A stretch of 64,000 bases of DNA from Argentina anserina (lineage: Eukaryota; Streptophyta; Magnoliopsida; Rosales; Rosaceae). The DNA lies in the NCBI RefSeq assembly GCF_933775445.1, contig NW_026089432.1, positions 1-64,000 on the forward strand, written 5' to 3'. Positions 1 through 12,200 of the stretch are shown in pieces (position 1 is the first letter of the stretch; each line of letters begins with the position of its first letter). Made by a program: the position numbers and the translations under genes. The notes beneath the pieces are model-generated. The model ran no database searches and was not told the DNA's origin. It worked only from the letters and a program-made list of their open reading frames with translations.

Positions 1-1558
1 TTCCAATTGTGTATCTTTTCATTTCTCGTTTGAGTATCTTTCTGTAATGCGTTCTGATGCGAGTTTCTATTGAATTTGAGAGTTTTGCAAGTGTGGGAGT
101 GTGTTTCTTTCAAACTGTGTATCTTTACATCGTTTGCGTATCTTTACTATTCCAATTGTGTATCTTTTCATTTCTCGTTTGAGTATCTTTCTGTAAGGCT
201 TTCTGATGCGAGTTTCTATTGAATTTGAGAGTTTTGCAAGTGTGGGAGTGTGTTTCTTTCAAATTGAGTATCTTTACATCGTTTGCGTATCTTTACTAAT
301 CCAACTGAGTATCTTTACATCGTTTGCGTATCTTTACGATTCCAATTGTGTATCTTTTCATTTCTCGTTTGAGTATCTTTCTGTAAGGCTTTCTGATGCG
401 AGTTTCTATTGAATTTGAGAGTTTTGCAAGTGTGGGAGTTTGTTTCTTTCAAACTGAGTATCTTTACATCGTTTGCGTATCTTTACTATTCCAATTGTGT
501 ATCTTTACATCGTTTGCGTATCTTTACTATTCCAATTGTGTATCTTTTCATTTCTCGTTTGAGTATCTTTCTGTAAGGCTTTCTGATGCGAGTTTCTATT
601 GTATTTGAGAGTTTTGCAAGTGTGGGAGTTTGTTTCTTTCAAACTGAGTATCTTTACATCGTTTGCGTATCTTTACTATTCCAATTGTCTATCTTTACAT
701 CGTTTGCGTATCTTTACTATTCTAATTGTGTATCTTTTCATTTCTCGTTTGAGTATCTTTCTGTAAGGCTTCTGATGCGAGTTTATATTGTATTTGAGAG
801 TTTTGCAAGTGTGGGAGTGTGTTTCTTTCAAACTGAGTATCTTTACATCGTTTGCGTATCTTTACTATTCCAATTGTGTATCTTTTCATTTCTCGTTTGA
901 GTATCTTTCTGTAAGGCTTCTGATGCGAGTTTATATTGTATTTGAGAGTTTTGCAAGTGTGGGAGTGTGTTTCTTTCAAACTGAGTATCTTTACATCGTT
1001 TGCGTATCTTTACTATTCCAATTGTGTATCTTTTCATTTCTCGTTTGAGTATCTTTCTGTAATGCGTTCTGATGCGAGTTTCTATTGAATTTGAGAGTTT
1101 TGCAAGTGTGGGAGTGTGTTTCTTTCAAACTGTGTATCTTTACATCGTTTGCGTATCTTTACTATTCCAATTGTGTATCTTTTCATTTCTCGTTTGAGTA
1201 TCTTTCTGTAAGGCTTTCTGATGCGAGTTTCTATTGAATTTGAGAGTTTTGCAAGTGTGGGAGTGTGTTTCTTTCAAATTGAGTATCTTTACATCGTTTG
1301 CGTTTCTTTACTAATCCAATTGTGTATCTTTACATCGTTTGCGTATCTTTACTAATCCAATTGTGTATCTTTTCATTTCTCGTTTGAGTATCTTTCTGTA
1401 AGGCTTCTGATGCGAGTTTCTATTGAATTTGAGAGTTTTGCAAGTGTGGGAGTGTGTTTCTTTCAAACTGAGTATCTTTACATCGTTTGCGTATCTTTAC
1501 TATTCCAATTGTGTATCTTTTCATTTCTCGTTTGAGTATCTTTCTGTAAAGCTTTCTG

Positions 1559-1706
1559 ATGCTAGTTTCTATTGAATTTGAGAGTTTTGCAAGTGTGGGA
1601 GTGTGTTTCTTTCAAACTGTGTATCTTTACATCGTTTGCGTATCTTTACTATTCCAATTGTGTATCTTTTCATTTCTCGTTTGAGTATCTTTCTGTAAGG
1701 CTTCTG
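1559..1706 (+). repeat. Example short monomer (148 bp)
   Basis: One short monomer, counted from ATG to ATG of the GATGCGAG motif. In GTATCTTT phase it contains a 19-bp module (GTATCTTTACATCGTTTGC), a 22-bp module (GTATCTTT followed by ACTATTCCAATTGT), a 23-bp module (GTATCTTT followed by TCATTTCTCGTTTGA) and an 84-bp module (GTATCTTTCTGTAAGG to TTTCAAACTGA). I count 19+22+23+84 = 148. A 149-bp form has one extra T (GGCTTTCTG instead of GGCTTCTG). From a hand count of the 148-bp consensus, the plus strand is 69 T, 27 A, 30 G and 22 C, so about 35 percent G+C and 47 percent T. Confidence 0.93.
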
Positions 1707-1855
1707 ATGCGAGTTTCTATTGTATTTGAGAGTTTTGCAAGTGTGGGAGTGTGTTTCCTTCAAACTGAGTATCTTTACATCGTTTGCGTATCTTTACGAT
1801 TCCAATTGTGTATCTTTTCATTTCTCGTTTGAGTATCTTTCTGTAAGGCTTTCTG

Positions 1856-2044
1856 ATGCGAGTTTCTATTGAATTTGAGAGTTTTGCAAGTGTGGGAGTG
1901 TGTTTCTTTCAAATTGAGTATCTTTACATCGTTTGCGTATCTTTACTAATCCAATTGTGTATCTTTACATCGTTTGCGTATCTTTACTATTCCAATTATG
2001 TATCTTTTCATTTCTCGTTTGAGTATCTTTCTGTAAGGCTTCTG
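1856..2044 (+). repeat. Example long monomer (189 bp)
   Basis: Same structure as the short monomer but with two consecutive 41-bp cassettes (19-bp + 22-bp modules) before the 23-bp module, giving 148+41 = 189 bp. A 190-bp form carries the extra T or the GGCTTTCGAATG variant. Because 189 is divisible by three, consecutive long monomers keep the same reading frame. This produces artificial open frames of several hundred codons. Confidence 0.93.
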
Positions 2045-5000
2045 ATGCGAGTTTCTATTGAATTTGAGAGTTTTGCAAGTGTGGGAGTGTGTTTCTTTCA
2101 AAGTGAGTATCTTTACATCGTTTGCGTATCTTTACTATTCCAATTGTGTATCTTTACATCGTTTGCGTAACTTTACTATTCTAATTGTGTATCTTTTCAT
2201 TTCTCGTTTGAGTATCTTTCTGTAAGGCTTCTGATGCGAGTTTATATTGTATTTGAGAGTTTTGCAAGTGTGGGAGTGTGTTTCTTTCAAACTGAGTATC
2301 TTTACATCGTTTGCGTATCTTTACTATTCCAATTGTGTATCTTTTCATTTCTCGTTTGAGTACCTTTCTGTAAGGCTTTCTGATGCGAGTTTCTATTGAA
2401 TTTGAGAGTTTTGCAAGTGTGGGAGTGTGTTTCCTTCAAACTGTGTATCTTTACATCGTTTGCGTATCTTTACTATTCCAATTGTGTATCTTTTCATTTC
2501 TCGTTTGAGTATCTTTCTGTAAGGCTTCTGATGCGAGTTTCTATTGTATTTGAGAGTTTTGCAAGTGTGGGAGTGTGTTTCCTTCAAACTGAGTATCTTT
2601 ACATCGTTTGCGTATCTTTACGATTCCAATTGTGTATCTTTTCATTTCTCGTTTGAGTATCTTTCTGTAAGGCTTTCTGATGCGAGTTTCTATTGAATTT
2701 GAGAGTTTTGCAAGTGTGGGAGTTTGTTTCTTTCAAACTGAGTATCTTTACATCGTTTGCGTATCTTTACTATTCCAATTGTGTATCTTTACATCGTTTG
2801 CGTATCTTTACTATTCTAATTGTGTATCTTTTCATTTCTCGTTTGAGTATCTTTCTGTAAGGCTTCTGATGCGAGTTTATATTGTATTTGAGAGTTTTGC
2901 AAGTGTGGGAGTGTGTTTCTTTCAAACTGAGTATCTTTACATCGTTTGCGTATCTTTACTATTCCAATTGTGTATCTTTTCATTTCTCGTTTGAGTATCT
3001 TTCTGTAATGCGTTCTGATGCGAGTTTCTATTGAATTTGAGAGTTTTGCAAGTGTGGGAGTGTGTTTCTTTCAAACTGTGTATCTTTACATCGTTTGCGT
3101 ATCTTTACTATTCCAATTGTGTATCTTTTCATTTCTCGTTTGAGTATCTTTCTGTAAGGCTTCTGATGCGAGTTTCTATTGTATTTGAGAGTTTTGCAAG
3201 TGTGGGAGTGTGTTTCCTTCAAACTGAGTATCTTTACATCGTTTGCGTATCTTTACGATTCCAATTGTGTATCTTTTCATTTCTCGTTTGAGTATCTTTC
3301 TGTAAGGCTTTCTGATGCGAGTTTCTATTGAATTTGAGAGTTTTGCAAGTGTGGGAGTGTGTTTCTTTCAAATTGAGTATCTTTACATCGTTTGCGTATC
3401 TTTACTAATCCAATTGTGTATCTTTACATCGTTTGCGTATCTTTACTATTCCAATTGTGTATCTTTTCATTTCTCGTTTGAGTATCTTTCTGTAAGGCTT
3501 CTGATGCGAGTTTCTATTGAATTTGAGAGTTTTGCAAGTGTGGGAGTGTGTTTCTTTCAAAGTGAGTATCTTTACATCGTTTGCGTATCTTTACTATTCC
3601 AATTGTGTATCTTTACATCGTTTGCGTAACTTTACTATTCTAATTGTGTATCTTTTCATTTCTCGTTTGAGTATCTTTCTGTAAGGCTTCTGATGCGAGT
3701 TTATATTGTATTTGAGAGTTTTGCAAGTGTGGGAGTGTGTTTCTTTCAAACTGAGTATCTTTACATCGTTTGCGTATCTTTACTATTCCAATTGTGTATC
3801 TTTTCATTTCTCGTTTGAGTACCTTTCTGTAAGGCTTTCTGATGCGAGTTTCTATTGAATTTGAGAGTTTTGCAAGTGTGGGAGTGTGTTTCCTTCAAAC
3901 TGTGTATCTTTACATCGTTTGCATATCTTTACTATTCCAATTGTGTATCTTTTCATTTCTCGTTTGAGTATCTTTCTGTAAGGCTTCTGATGCGAGTTTC
4001 TATTGTATTTGAGAGTTTTGCAAGTGTGGGAGTGTGTTTCCTTCAAACTGAGTATCTTTACATCGTTTGCGTATCTTTACGATTCCAATTGTGTATCTTT
4101 TCATTTCTCGTTTGAGTATCTTTCTGTAAGGCTTTCTGATGCGAGTTTCTATTGAATTTGAGAGTTTTGCAAGTGTGGGAGTTTGTTTCTTTCAAACTGA
4201 GTATCTTTACATCGTTTGCGTATCTTTACTATTCCAATTGTGTATCTTTACATCGTTTGCGTATCTTTACTATTCTAATTGTGTATCTTTTCATTTCTCG
4301 TTTGAGTATCTTTCTGTAAGGCTTCTGATGCGAGTTTATATTGTATTTGAGAGTTTTGCAAGTGTGGGAGTGTGTTTCTTTCAAACTGAGTATCTTTACA
4401 TCGTTTGCGTATCTTTACTATTCCAATTGTGTATCTTTTCATTTCTCGTTTGAGTATCTTTCTGTAAAGCTTTCTGATGCTAGTTTCTATTGAATTTGAG
4501 AGTTTTGCAAGTGTGGGAGTGTGTTTCTTTCAAACTGTGTATCTTTACATCGTTTGCGTATCTTTACTATTCCAATTGTGTATCTTTTCATTTCTCGTTT
4601 GAGTATCTTTCTGTAAGGCTTCTGATGCGAGTTTCTATTGTATTTGAGAGTTTTGCAAGTGTGGGAGTGTGTTTCCTTCAAACTGAGTATCTTTACATCG
4701 TTTGCGTATCTTTACGATTCCAATTGTGTATCTTTTCATTTCTCGTTTGAGTATCTTTCTGTAAGGCTTTCTGATGCGAGTTTCTATTGAATTTGAGAGT
4801 TTTGCAAGTGTGGGAGTGTGTTTCTTTCAAATTGAGTATCTTTACATCGTTTGCGTATCTTTACTAATCCAATTGTGTATCTTTACATCGTTTGCGTATC
4901 TTTACTATTCCAATTGTGTATCTTTTCATTTCTCGTTTGAGTATCTTTCTGTAAGGCTTCTGATGCGAGTTTCTATTGAATTTGAGAGTTTTGCAAGTGT

Positions 5001-6217
5001 GGGAGTGTGTTTCTTTCAAAGTGTGTATCTTTACATCGTTTGCGTATCTTTACTATTCCAATTGTGTATCTTTACATCGTTTGCGTAACTTTACTATTCT
5101 AATTGTGTATCTTTTCATTTCTCGTTTGAGTATCTTTCTGTAAGGCTTCTGATGCGAGTTTATATTGTATTTGAGAGTTTTGCAAGTGTGGGAGTGTGTT
5201 TCTTTCAAACTGAGTATCTTTACATCGTTTGCGTATCTTTACTATTCCAATTGTGTATCTTTTCATTTCTCGTTTGAGTACCTTTCTGTAAGGCTTTCTG
5301 ATGCGAGTTTCTATTGAATTTGAGAGTTTTGCAAGTGTGGGAGTGTGTTTCCTTCAAACTGTGTATCTTTACATCGTTTGCGTATCTTTACTATTCCAAT
5401 TGTGTATCTTTTCATTTCTCGTTTGAGTATCTTTCTGTAAGGCTTCTGATGCGAGTTTCTATTGTATTTGAGAGTTTTGCAAGTGTGGGAGTGTGTTTCC
5501 TTCAAACTGAGTATCTTTACATCGTTTGCGTATCTTTACGATTCCAATTGTGTATCTTTTCATTTCTCGTTTGAGTATCTTTCTGTAAGGCTTTCTGATG
5601 CGAGTTTCTATTGAATTTGAGAGTTTTGCAAGTGTGGGAGTTTGTTTCTTTCAAACTGAGTATCTTTACATCGTTTGCGTATCTTTACTATTCCAATTGT
5701 GTATCTTTACATCGTTTGCGTATCTTTACTATTCCAATTGTGTATCTTTTCATTTCTCGTTTGAGTATCTTTCTGTAAGGCTTCTGATGCGAGTTTATAT
5801 TGTATTTGAGAGTTTTGCAAGTGTGGGAGTGTGTTTCTTTCAAACTGAGTATCTTTACATCGTTTGCGTATCTTTACTATTCCAATTGTGTATCTTTTCA
5901 TTTCTCGTTTGAGTATCTTTCTGTAATGCGTTCTGATGCGAGTTTCTATTGAATTTGAGAGTTTTGCAAGTGTGGGAGTGTGTTTCTTTCAAACTGTGTA
6001 TCTTTACATCGTTTGCGTATCTTTACTATTCCAATTGTGTATCTTTTCATTTCTCGTTTGAGTATCTTTCTGTAAGGCTTTCTGATGCGAGTTTCTATTG
6101 AATTTGAGAGTTTTGCAAGTGTGGGAGTGTGTTTCTTTCAAATTGAGTATCTTTACATCGTTTGCGTATCTTTACTAATCCAACTGAGTATCTTTACATC
6201 GTTTGCGTATCTTTACG

Positions 6218-9200
6218 ATTCCAATTGTGTATCTTTTCATTTCTCGTTTGAGTATCTTTCTGTAAGGCTTTCTGATGCGAGTTTCTATTGAATTTGAGAG
6301 TTTTGCAAGTGTGGGAGTTTGTTTCTTTCAAACTGAGTATCTTTACATCGTTTGCGTATCTTTACTATTCCAATTGTGTATCTTTACATCGTTTGCGTAT
6401 CTTTACGATTCCAATTGTGTATCTTTTCATTTCTCGTTTGAGTATCTTTCTGTAAGGCTTTCTGATGCGAGTTTCTATTGTATTTGAGAGTTTTGCAAGT
6501 GTGGGAGTTTGTTTCTTTCAAACTGAGTATCTTTACATCGTTTGCGTATCTTTACTATTCCAATTGTCTATCTTTACATCGTTTGCGTATCTTTACTATT
6601 CTAATTGTGTATCTTTTCATTTCTCGTTTGAGTATCTTTCTGTAAGGCTTCTGATGCGAGTTTATATTGTATTTGAGAGTTTTGCAAGTGTGGGAGTGTG
6701 TTTCTTTCAAACTGAGTATCTTTACATCGTTTGCGTATCTTTACTATTCTAATTGTGTATCTTTTCATTTCTCGTTTGAGTATCTTTCTGTAAGGCTTCT
6801 GATGCGAGTTTATATTGTATTTGAGAGTTTTGCAAGTGTGGGAGTGTGTTTCTTTCAAACTGAGTATCTTTACATCGTTTGCGTATCTTTACTATTCCAA
6901 TTGTGTATCTTTTCATTTCTCGTTTGAGTATCTTTCTGTAATGCGTTCTGATGCGAGTTTCTATTGAATTTGAGAGTTTTGCAAGTGTGGGAGTGTGTTT
7001 CTTTCAAACTGTGTATCTTTACATCGTTTGCGTATCTTTACTATTCCAATTGTGTATCTTTTCATTTCTCGTTTGAGTATCTTTCTGTAAGGCTTTCTGA
7101 TGCGAGTTTCTATTGAATTTGAGAGTTTTGCAAGTGTGGGAGTGTGTTTCTTTCAAATTGAGTATCTTTACATCGTTTGCGTTTCTTTACTAATCCAATT
7201 GTGTATCTTTACATCGTTTGCGTATCTTTACTAATCCAATTGTGTATCTTTTCATTTCTCGTTTGAGTATCTTTCTGTAAGGCTTCTGATGCGAGTTTCT
7301 ATTGAATTTGAGAGTTTTGCAAGTGTGGGAGTGTGTTTCTTTCAAACTGAGTATCTTTACATCGTTTCCGTATCTTTACTATTCCAATTGTGTATCTTTT
7401 CATTTCTCGTTTGAGTATCTTTCTGTAAGGCTTTCTGATGCGAGTTTCTATTGAATTTGAGAGTTTTGCAAGTGTGGGAGTGTGTTTCTTTCAAACTGTG
7501 TATCTTTACATCGTTTGCGTATCTTTACTATTCCAATTGTGTATCTTTTCATTTCTCGTTTGAGTATCTTTCTGTAAGGCTTCTGATGCGAGTTTCTATT
7601 GTATTTCAGAGTTTTGCAAGTGTGGGAGTGTGTTTCCTTCAAATTGAGTATCTTTACATCGTTTGCGTATCTTTACGATTCCAATTGTGTATATTTTCAT
7701 TTCTCGTTTGAGTATCTTTCTGTAAGGCTTTCTGATGCGAGTTTCTATTGTATTTGAGAGTTTTGCAAGTGTGGGAGTTTGTTTCTTTCAAACTGAGTAT
7801 CTTTACATCGTTTGCGTATCTTTACTATTCCAATTGTCTATCTTTACATCGTTTGCGTATCTTTACTATTCCGATTGTGTATCTTTTCATTTCTCGTTTG
7901 AGTATCTTTCTGTAAGGCTTCTGATGCGAGTTTCTATTGAATTTGAGAGTTTTGCAAGTGTGGGAGTGTGTTTCTTTCAAATTGAGTATCTTTACATCGT
8001 TTGCGTATCTTTACTATTCCAATTGTGTATCTTTACATCGTTTGCGTATCTTTACTATTCCAATTGTGTATCTTTTCATTTCTCGTTTGAGTACCTTTCT
8101 GTAAGGCTTTCTGATGCGAGTTTCTATTGAATTTGAGAGTTTTGCAAGTGTGGGAGTGTGTTTCCTTCAAACTGTGTATCTTTACATCGTTTGCGTATCT
8201 TTACTATTCCAATTGTGTATCTTTTCATTTCTCGTTTGAGTATCTTTCTGTAAGGCTTCTGATGCGAGTTTCTATTGTATTTGAGAGTTTTGCAAATGTG
8301 GGAGTGTGTTTCCTTCAAACTGAGTATCTTTACATCGTTTGCGTATCTTTACTATTCCAATTGTGTATCTTTTCATTTCTCGTTTGAGTATCTTTCTGTA
8401 AGGCTTCTGATGCGAGTTTCTATTGTATTTGAGAGTTTTGCAAGTGTGGGAGTGTGTTTCCTTCAAACTGAGTATCTTTACATCGTTTGCGTATCTTTAC
8501 GATTCCAATTGTGTATCTTTTCATTTCTCGTTTGAGTATCTTTCTGTCAGGCTTTCTGATTTGAGTTTCTATTGAATTTGAGAGTTTTGCAAGTGTGGGA
8601 GTGTGTTTCTTTCAAACTGAGTATCTTTACATCGTTTGCGTATCTTTACTATTCCAATTGTGTATCTTTACATCGTTTGCGTATCTTTACTATTCCAATT
8701 GTGTATCTTTTCATTTCTCGTTTGAGTATATGTCTGTAAGGCTTCTGATGCGAGTTTCTATTGTCTTTGAGAGTTTTCCAAGTGTGGGAGTGTTTTTCTT
8801 TCAAACTGAGTATCTTTACATCGTTTGCGTATCTTTACTGTTCCAATTGAGTATCTTTACATCGTTTGCGTATCTTTACTATTCCAATTGTGTATCTTTA
8901 CATCGTTTGCGTATCTTTACTATTCCAATTGTGTATCTTTTCATTTCTCGTTTGAGTATCTTTCTGTAAGGCTTCTGATGCGAGTTTCTATTGTATTTGA
9001 GAGTTTTGCAAGTGTGGGAGTGTGTTTTTTTCAAACTGAGTATCTTTACATCGTTTGCGTATCTTTACTATTCCAATTGTGTATCTTTACATCGTTTGCG
9101 TATATTTACTATTCCATTGTGTATCTTTTCATTTCTCGTTTGAGTATCTTTCTGTAAGGCTTCTGATGCGAGTTTCTATTGTATTTGAGAGTTTTGCAAG

Positions 9201-12200
9201 TGTGGGAGTGTGTTTCTTTCAAACTGAGTATCTTTACATCGTTTGCGTATCTTTACTATTCCAATTGTGTATCTTTTCATTTCTCGTTCGAGTATCTTTC
9301 TGTAAGGCTTTCTGATGCGAGTTTCTATTGAATTTGAGAGTTTTGCAAGTGTGGGAGTGTGTTTCATTCAAACTGAGTATCTTTACATCGTTTGCGTATC
9401 TTTACTATTCCAATTCTGTATCTTTACATCATTTGCGTATCTTTACTATTCCAATTGTGTATCTTTTCATTTCTCGTTTGAGTATTTTTCTGTAAGGCTT
9501 CTGATGCGAGTTTCTATTGTATTTGAGAGTTTTGCAAGTGTGGGAGTTTGTTTCTTTCAAACTGAGTATCTTTACATCGTTTGCGTATCTTTACTATTCC
9601 AATTGTGTATCTTTACATCGTTTGCGTATCTTTACTATTCTAATTGTGTATCTTTTCATTTCTCGTTTGAGTATCTTTCTGTAAGGCTTCTGATGCGAGT
9701 TTCTATTGTATTTGAGAGTTTTGCAAGTGTGGGAGTGTGTTTCTTTCAAACTGAGTATCTTTACATCGTTTGCGTATCTTTACTATTCCAATTGTGTATC
9801 TTTACATCGTTTGCGTATCTTTACTATTCTAATTGTGTTTTTTTTCATTTCTCGTTTGAGTATCTTTCTGTAAGGCTTCTGATGCGAGTTTATATTGTAT
9901 TTGAGAGTTTTGCAAGTGTGGGAGTGTGTTTCTTTCAAACTGAGTATCTTTACATCGTTTGCGTATCTTTACTATTCCAATTGTGTATCTTTTCATTTCT
10001 CGTTAGAGTATCTTTCTGTAAGGCTTTCTGATGCGAGTTTCTATTGAATTTGAGAGTTTTGCAAGTGTGGGAGTGTGTTTCTTTCAAACTGTGTATCTTT
10101 ACATCGTTTGCGTATCTTTACTATTCCAATTGTGTATCTTTTCATTTCTCGTTTGAGTATCTTTCTGTAAGGCTTTCTGATGCGAGTTTCTATTGAATTT
10201 GAGAGTTTTGCAAGTGTGGGAGTTTGTTTCTTTCAAACTGAGTATCTTTACATCGTTTGCGTATCTTTACTATTCCAATTGTGTATCTTTACATCGTTTG
10301 CGTATCTTTACGATTCCAATTGTGTATCTTTTCATTTCTCGTTTGAGTATCTTTCTGTAAGGCTTTCTGATGCGAGTTTCTATTGTATTTGAGAGTTTTG
10401 CAAGTGTGGGAGTTTGTTTCTTTCAAACTGAGTATCTTTACATCGTTTGCGTATCTTTACTATTCCAATTGTCTATCTTTACATCGTTTGCGTATCTTTA
10501 CTATTCTAATTGTGTATCTTTTCATTTCTCGTTTGAGTATCTTTCTGTAAGGCTTCTGATGCGAGTTTATATTGTATTTGAGAGTTTTGCAAGTGTGGGA
10601 GTGTGTTTCTTTCAAACTGAGTATCTTTACATCGTTTGCGTATCTTTACTATTCTAATTGTGTATCTTTTCATTTCTCGTTTGAGTATCTTTCTGTAAGG
10701 CTTCTGATGCGAGTTTATATTGTATTTGAGAGTTTTGCAAGTGTGGGAGTGTGTTTCTTTCAAACTGAGTATCTTTACATCGTTTGCGTATCTTTACTAT
10801 TCCAATTGTGTATCTTTTCATTTCTCGTTTGAGTATCTTTCTGTAATGCGTTCTGATGCGAGTTTCTATTGAATTTGAGAGTTTTGCAAGTGTGGGAGTG
10901 TGTTTCTTTCAAACTGTGTATCTGTACATCGTTTGCGTATCTTTACTATTCCAATTGTGTATCTTTTCATTTCTCGTTTGAGTATCTTTCTGTAAGGCTT
11001 TCTGATGCGAGTTTCTATTGAATTTGAGAGTTTTGCAAGTGTGGGAGTGTGTTTCTTTCAAATTGAGTATCTTTACATCGTTTGCGTTTCTTTACTAATC
11101 CAATTGTGTATCTTTACATCGTTTGCGTATCTTTACTAATCCAATTGTGTATCTTTTCATTTCTCGTTTGAGTATCTTTCTGTAAGGCTTCTGATGCGAG
11201 TTTCTATTGAATTTGAGAGTTTTGCAAGTGTGGGAGTGTGTTTCTTTCAAACTGAGTATCTTTACATCGTTTCCGTATCTTTACTATTCCAATTGTGTAT
11301 CTTTTCATTTCTCGTTTGAGTATCTTTCTGTAAGGCTTTCTGATGCGAGTTTCTATTGAATTTGAGAGTTTTGCAAGTGTGGGAGTGTGTTTCTTTCAAA
11401 CTGTGTATCTTTACATCGTTTGCGTATCTTTACTATTCCAATTGTGTATCTTTTCATTTCTCGTTTGAGTATCTTTCTGTAAGGCTTCTGATGCGAGTTT
11501 CTATTGTATTTCAGAGTTTTGCAAGTGTGGGAGTGTGTTTCCTTCAAATTGAGTATCTTTACATCGTTTGCGTATCTTTACGATTCCAATTGTGTATATT
11601 TTCATTTCTCGTTTGAGTATCTTTCTGTAAGGCTTTCTGATGCGAGTTTCTATTGTATTTGAGAGTTTTGCAAGTGTGGGAGTTTGTTTCTTTCAAACTG
11701 AGTATCTTTACATCGTTTGCGTATCTTTACTATTCCAATTGTCTATCTTTACATCGTTTGCGTATCTTTACTATTCCGATTGTGTATCTTTTCATTTCTC
11801 GTTTGAGTATCTTTCTGTAAGGCTTCTGATGCGAGTTTCTATTGAATTTGAGAGTTTTGCAAGTGTGGGAGTGTGTTTCTTTCAAATTGAGTATCTTTAC
11901 ATCGTTTGCGTATCTTTACTATTCCAATTGTGTATCTTTACATCGTTTGCGTATCTTTACTATTCCAATTGTGTATCTTTTCATTTCTCGTTTGAGTACC
12001 TTTCTGTAAGGCTTTCTGATGCGAGTTTCTATTGAATTTGAGAGTTTTGCAAGTGTGGGAGTGTGTTTCCTTCAAACTGTGTATCTTTACATCGTTTGCG
12101 TATCTTTACTATTCCAATTGTGTATCTTTTCATTTCTCGTTTGAGTATCTTTCTGTAAGGCTTCTGATGCGAGTTTCTATTGTATTTGAGAGTTTTGCAA

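Larger units (their letters stand above)
1559..5935 (+). repeat. Higher-order repeat A: 1459 bp x 3
   Basis: Three tandem copies, starting at 1559, 3018 and 4477. Copy 1 consists of nine monomers with lengths 148-149-189-189-149-148-149-189-149, which sum to 1459. Rare variants recur at this spacing, for example GCGTAACTTTAC (about 2166, 3625, 5084), GAGTACCTTTCTG (about 2359, 3818, 5277) and TTTCAAAGTG (about 2097, 3556, 5015). The copies are nearly identical but not exactly so: copy 1 has CCAATTATG near 1996, copy 2 has GCATATC near 3921, and copy 3 has AAAGTGTG near 5018. Confidence 0.9.

Noticed and set aside
9315..10031. Other satellite open frames of 60-240 codons on both strands
   Set aside because: The same peptides recur dozens of times in different frames with monomer periodicity. 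They are shadows of the repeat.
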